This document shows, piece by piece, positions 6,702-10,000 of a stretch of 10,000 nt of DNA; within the stretch, counting starts at the first letter, position 1; each line of letters opens with the position of its first letter. The position numbers were made by a program, and so were the translations under genes. Below the pieces are notes generated by a model. That model ran no database searches. It had not been told where the DNA came from and worked only from the letters and a program-made list of their open reading frames with translations. The stretch is from Thiobacillus sp. (GTDB taxonomy: Bacteria; Pseudomonadota; Gammaproteobacteria; Burkholderiales; Thiobacillaceae). The DNA is taken from contig JAIWOL010000028.1 in assembly GCA_020216925.1 (NCBI GenBank), forward strand, positions 1 through 10,000, in the 5' to 3' direction.

Positions 6702-7394
6702 ATGAACGCCGCCAAGCGACACGAAATCTTCAGCCGGTTCGCCGCCGCCAACCCGCACCCCACCACCGAGCTCGAATATTCCACCCCCTTTGAACTGCTG
6801 GTGGCCGTGACCCTGTCCGCCCAGTCCACCGACAAAGGGGTGAACCTCGCCACCCGCCGGCTGTTTCCAGTGGCCAATACGCCCGAAGCCATTCTTGCAC
6901 TGGGGGAAGACGGGCTGGCCGATTTCATCAAGACCATCGGCCTGTACAAGAGCAAGGCGCGGCACATCATCGCCGCCTGCCGGATGCTCGTCGACCTGCA
7001 CGGCAGCCAGGTGCCGCATGACCGGGCGGCGCTGGAAGCCTTGCCCGGCGTGGGCCGCAAGACGGCGAACGTGATCCTCAACACCGCTTTCGGCGAGCCG
7101 ACGATGGCCGTCGACACACATATCTTCCGGGTGGCCAACCGTATCGGCCTCGCCCCGGGCAAAACCGTGCTCGCGGTGGAAAAAAAGCTGCTCAAGGTCG
7201 TGCCCAAAGCCTTCCTGGTCGACGCGCACCACTGGCTGATCCTGCACGGCCGCTATGTCTGTCAGGCGCGCAAGCCGAAATGCGGCGAATGCATCATTGC
7301 CGACCTGTGCGAATACCGGGACAAGGCCTGGCCCGTCACCCCGGCCGCAGCGGCTGCGGAGAGCCCTCCCACCCGCGCGCGCCGGCGCGCCTGA
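6702..7394 (+). CDS. nth: Endonuclease III, DNA glycosylase/AP lyase
   Basis: Endonuclease III removes oxidised pyrimidines from DNA and cleaves the abasic site in base excision repair. The 230-residue product carries the helix-hairpin-helix motif LPGVGRKTAN (114-123) with catalytic Lys120 and the aspartate of VDTHIFRV at Asp138, the same positions as in the E. coli enzyme. Near the end is the [4Fe-4S] loop with Cys187, Cys194, Cys197 and Cys203 (C-x6-C-x2-C-x5-C). A low-complexity Ala/Arg tail of roughly 20 residues extends beyond the E. coli length of 211. It follows the rnf operon on the same strand, as in E. coli, so it may be read from the same transcript. No strong ribosome binding site precedes the ATG. 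Confidence 0.97.
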   Translation: MNAAKRHEIFSRFAAANPHPTTELEYSTPFELLVAVTLSAQSTDKGVNLATRRLFPVANTPEAILALGEDGLADFIKTIGLYKSKARHIIAACRMLVDLHGSQVPHDRAALEALPGVGRKTANVILNTAFGEPTMAVDTHIFRVANRIGLAPGKTVLAVEKKLLKVVPKAFLVDAHHWLILHGRYVCQARKPKCGECIIADLCEYRDKAWPVTPAAAAAESPPTRARRRA

Positions 7395-7403
7395 AACCGT
7401 CAC

Positions 7404-7853
7404 ATGTTCACGCCCAGCCGCGATCAGGTCCGCCAGTTCTTTTTTGACGTGTGGGCCAAGTACCGCGCCGGTCAGCCCCTGACGGGGGCGGAGCAGCCCG
7501 CGCTCGAAATCGTGCTGGCGCACCCCGAATACCACGCCATGCTGGACGCGCCCGACCGCCATCTGCACCGGGATTACCCACCGGAGGCCGGCGAGACAAA
7601 CCCGTTTCTCCACCTGTCGCTGCATCTGGCGCTTGCCGAGCAGCTGGCGATCGACCAGCCACCCGGTCTGCGCGTCCGCTACCAGGGGCTGCTTGCCCGT
7701 CATGGCGAGGCCATGCCCGCCCAGCACGCAGTCATCGACTGTCTCGCCGAGACGGTCTGGCGGGCGCAGCGTGACCACGCGCCCTTCGACGCAGCGCTGT
7801 ATCTGGCGTGCCTGGACGCCCGGCTAGGGGCGGCTCCGCACAGGCCAGGGTAG
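7404..7853 (+). CDS. DUF1841 family protein
   Basis: The 149-residue product starts MFTPSRDQVRQFFFDVWAKY and contains HPEYHAML (residues 40-47), TNPFLHLSLHLALAEQLAIDQP (65-86) and an AETVWRAQRD segment near 115-124. These are the landmarks I know for the DUF1841 family, a mostly betaproteobacterial group without an assigned biochemical role. It is soluble, with no signal peptide or membrane helix. Several conserved His residues (His69, His73) sit in a helical stretch, but metal binding is only a possibility. It starts 9 nt after the nth stop on the same strand, so the two are probably co-transcribed. Confidence 0.9.
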   Translation: MFTPSRDQVRQFFFDVWAKYRAGQPLTGAEQPALEIVLAHPEYHAMLDAPDRHLHRDYPPEAGETNPFLHLSLHLALAEQLAIDQPPGLRVRYQGLLARHGEAMPAQHAVIDCLAETVWRAQRDHAPFDAALYLACLDARLGAAPHRPG

Positions 7854-7948
7854 TTTCTTACCAGCAACCGGCTTCATTTTTCGCCAGCGGCGCCGTTATC
7901 ACTCTGGCCTCCGGCAATGCCGGACCTGCCATTGCCTGAGCATTCACG
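7854..7948. other. Gap before the signalling gene
   Basis: This 95-nt gap would contain a promoter for the downstream signalling gene if that gene has its own. A short inverted repeat (TCCGGC / GCCGGA around AAT) lies at 7910-7924 without a T-tract, so it is a poor terminator candidate. No clear -35/-10 pair or strong ribosome binding site is seen. Confidence 0.3.
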
Positions 7949-9820
7949 ATGACGCACGCCGAACAACTGATCAAGGTCAGCGACCAACTGCCCAGCCCGC
8001 GCGGCGTGGCGCTCGCTGTTCTGGAGCTGTGCCGGCGCGAGAACGTGACTCTGGGCGAAATCGCCCGTGTGGTGCAGACCGATCCTGCCTTGTCCTCCCG
8101 CCTGATCAAGCTGGCCAACACCGGTTCGCGCATTTCGCGCCCGGTCGTCTCGCTGCAGGAAGCCGTGGTCCGTCAGGGCATGTCGACGGTGCGGCAACTG
8201 GCGCTGGGGTTTTCGCTGCTGGATCAATACCGTTCCGGCACCTGCGCCAGTTTCGACTACCAGGCCTACTGGTCGCATTCCCTGCTGATGGGGCTGACCA
8301 TGCAGGCACTGGCCGGCCAGGTGCGCGTGGCAGCTGCGGATGAGCTCTTCATCTGCGGCCTGCTGGCGCAGGTGGGCCAGCTGGCGCTCGCCACCGCCTA
8401 CCCCGGCGAATACGACGCCGTCCTCAAGCAATACCAGGCCGATCGCAGTCAATCGATGATCGCACTCGAGCGTGCCGCGCTCGAAACCGACCATATCGAA
8501 CTCGGCAGCGTCATGATGACCGAATGGGGCATTCCCAAAATCTTTACCGGGCCGCTCACCCACTACCAAGACAACGAACCGCCAGACTGCGCCAACGACT
8601 CGCGCAGCGACAGTCTCGTTCGCATGCTGCGCCTGTCGCACAGCCTGGCAGACCTGGGCCTCGCCGACGCCGAGCGCCGGCCGCAGCTCGCCCGCGCCTG
8701 GATCGAACAGGCCGAATTGCTGGACATCAAGCCCGATCAGGCCGGCGCCTTCATCGATGAAGTCATCATCCGCTGGAAGGAATGGGGCGAGCTGCTGAAC
8801 ATCCCCGTCACCACGCTGCCGCCGTTTACCGAGATTCAGCTGGGCGACAGCGAGCCGAACGAGCATGAAACGCCGTTGCGTATTGTGGTGGCCGACAGCA
8901 ACGCCTTCAGCCGCCGCAAGATCATGGCCCTGCTGGTGGAGAACAGCGCCCATATCGTCTACCCCGCCGACAACGGTCACGCGGCGCTGGCGCTGGCGAT
9001 GGAAGTGCTGCCGAATGTGATCATCGCCCACTTCAATCTGCCCGGCCTTGACGGCCCCGAGCTGTGCCATGCCCTGCGCGAAACCGAAGAAGGCCGGCGC
9101 ATGCACATCCTGTTGATGTCGGATGAACACGGCGAAGAGCAGCTCACCCGCGCCTACGAGGCGGGCGCCGACGGCTACGCCCCCGGCAGCATCAGCAGCG
9201 CGGGCCTGCGCACGCGTCTCAGCGCGGCCCAGCGGTTTGTCCAGTTGCAGAACGCCTGGGAACGCGACCGTGCCCAGCTACGCCAGATTGCAGCCGAGCT
9301 CGCCGTTGCCAACCGCCGGCTGGCCAACGCCGCCCTCACCGATCTGCTCACCGGCCTGCCCAACCGCCGTTCGGCGATGGACCGGCTCGACCAGGCCTGG
9401 AGCAGCGCGCTGCGCAGTGAACAGCCGCTCTCGGTGATGGTGATCGACGTGGATCATTTCAAACACATCAACGATACCTACGGCCATGCGGCAGGCGACC
9501 ACGTGTTGCGCGAAGTCGCCGACGTGCTGCGCCAATCGGCGCGACGCGGCGACAGCGTCTGCCGCATCGGCGGCGAGGAATTTCTGATCATCTGCCCCAA
9601 TACCGAATTGAAGGCAGCGGTACTGCCCGCCGAGCGCCTGCGCGCTGCGCTCGCCAGCCACGCCGTCACCATCGGCAGCGGCACCGGCCGGGTGACGATC
9701 AGCATCGGCGTGGCCAGCCGTCACGGCAACACGCCCGATACCGACGCGTTGGTGCGCATGGCCGACCAGGCGCTTTACACGGCCAAGCAGAGCGGGCGCA
9801 ACCGCATCAGCGCACACTGA
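7949..9820 (+). CDS. HDOD - degenerate receiver - GGDEF diguanylate cyclase
   Basis: The product is predicted to make cyclic di-GMP from GTP in the cytoplasm. Of its 623 residues, about 10-215 form an HDOD domain (SDQLPSPRGVALAVLEL, then TDPALSSRLIKLAN near 44-57). A receiver-like domain spans about 309-425, a helical linker about 428-460, and a GGDEF domain 462-620. The cyclase looks active: TDLLTGLPNRR (464-474), DVDHFKHINDTYGHAAGDH (500-518) and GGEEF (541-545). It also has the product-inhibition motif RRGD (532-535) five residues before GGEEF. The receiver looks unable to be phosphorylated in the usual way: the acceptor aspartate is His361 (AHFNLPG), the acidic pair reads Ala315-Asp316, and the conserved lysine is Gly413. 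It is 95 nt from the DUF1841 gene and probably an independent unit. The physiological input is unknown. Confidence 0.95.
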   Translation: MTHAEQLIKVSDQLPSPRGVALAVLELCRRENVTLGEIARVVQTDPALSSRLIKLANTGSRISRPVVSLQEAVVRQGMSTVRQLALGFSLLDQYRSGTCASFDYQAYWSHSLLMGLTMQALAGQVRVAAADELFICGLLAQVGQLALATAYPGEYDAVLKQYQADRSQSMIALERAALETDHIELGSVMMTEWGIPKIFTGPLTHYQDNEPPDCANDSRSDSLVRMLRLSHSLADLGLADAERRPQLARAWIEQAELLDIKPDQAGAFIDEVIIRWKEWGELLNIPVTTLPPFTEIQLGDSEPNEHETPLRIVVADSNAFSRRKIMALLVENSAHIVYPADNGHAALALAMEVLPNVIIAHFNLPGLDGPELCHALRETEEGRRMHILLMSDEHGEEQLTRAYEAGADGYAPGSISSAGLRTRLSAAQRFVQLQNAWERDRAQLRQIAAELAVANRRLANAALTDLLTGLPNRRSAMDRLDQAWSSALRSEQPLSVMVIDVDHFKHINDTYGHAAGDHVLREVADVLRQSARRGDSVCRIGGEEFLIICPNTELKAAVLPAERLRAALASHAVTIGSGTGRVTISIGVASRHGNTPDTDALVRMADQALYTAKQSGRNRISAH

Positions 9821-9847
9821 CTCCGTTTTGGCTGACTGCATCCGCGC

Positions 9848-10000
9848 TCAGTACTTGAGCGTGAGGCCGGGCTGCTGCGAGTAGTACCTGGCCAGATCGG
9901 CCATGTCGGCATCACTCAGGCTGGCCACCTGACCGGCCATGATCGGGTTCTTGCGTTTGCCCGATTTGTAATCCCTGAGCGCATGGTAGAGATAGTCGCG
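9848..10000 (-). CDS. C-terminal end of a class I c-type cytochrome (partial)
   Basis: The last 50 codons of a leftward gene are present; the 5' part, which should include the signal peptide and CxxCH haem site, lies beyond the window. The visible sequence reads YLYHALRDYKSGKRKNPIMA, then a segment with SLSDADMADLARYYS, ending LTLKY. This is the usual end of cytochrome c553/c4-type domains: a methionine in NPIM (codon at 9938-9940), the likely sixth haem ligand, followed by the C-terminal helix. Such proteins are periplasmic electron carriers or domains of larger oxidoreductases. The gene converges on the signalling gene with only 27 nt between stops and no obvious terminator hairpin. Family call is by pattern; the haem motif was not seen. 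Confidence 0.75.
   Translation of the reverse strand, partial: RDYLYHALRDYKSGKRKNPIMAGQVASLSDADMADLARYYSQQPGLTLKY

Noticed and set aside
7910..7924. Short inverted repeat after the DUF1841 gene as a terminator
   Set aside because: The stem is only 6 bp with a 3-nt loop and no T-run follows.
7874..9130. A 418-codon frame on the - strand
   Set aside because: It lies opposite the HDOD-receiver-GGDEF gene, whose domains are clear, and its Gln/His-rich translation is typical of an antisense shadow.
9821..9847. Bidirectional terminator between the convergent signalling and cytochrome genes
   Set aside because: No inverted repeat or T/A tract is visible in the 27 nt between the stop codons.

Overview
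The window looks like a piece of chromosome from a GC-rich betaproteobacterium. This rests on an rnf/rsx operon ending next to nth, an nth-DUF1841 pair of the kind I associate with that class, and GC-rich codon use. A Rhodocyclales-like or related lineage is a guess from gene content and protein flavour, not a demonstrated placement.

Layout: positions 1-132 are flanking, possibly leader, DNA. Positions 133-1031 hold a CRISPR array of 13 repeats of 37 nt and 12 spacers of 34-37 nt. No cas gene lies in the window. After a C-rich, G-poor gap (1032-1171) comes a tightly packed operon on the + strand, rnfA-rnfB-rnfC-rnfD-rnfG-rnfE (1172-6521). It encodes a complete Rnf (Rsx) membrane complex, which couples electron transfer between ferredoxin and NAD(H) to ion movement. 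Most junctions are ATGA or TAATG overlaps. The exception is rnfC-rnfD, where a 153-nt stretch separates the two genes; it holds a strong hairpin and a 54-codon reading frame that overlaps both neighbours. A 50-codon gene of unknown function is coupled to rnfE. It is followed by nth (endonuclease III, 6702-7394) and a DUF1841 gene (7404-7853). Then comes a 623-residue signalling protein (7949-9820) with HDOD, receiver and GGDEF domains. At the right edge, on the - strand, is the 3' end of a gene resembling a class I c-type cytochrome.

Together the rnf genes form one redox machine. It has [4Fe-4S] subunits (RnfB, RnfC), membrane flavoproteins with covalently bound FMN (RnfD, RnfG) and paired membrane subunits with cluster-binding cysteines (RnfA, RnfE). 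The flavin transferase (ApbE) that would flavinylate RnfD and RnfG is not in the window. The points most worth a second look are the cas-less CRISPR array beside rnf, the unexplained insert between rnfC and rnfD, and the signalling protein. In that protein the receiver domain has lost its phospho-acceptor aspartate and conserved lysine, while its diguanylate cyclase active site and inhibitory site are intact.
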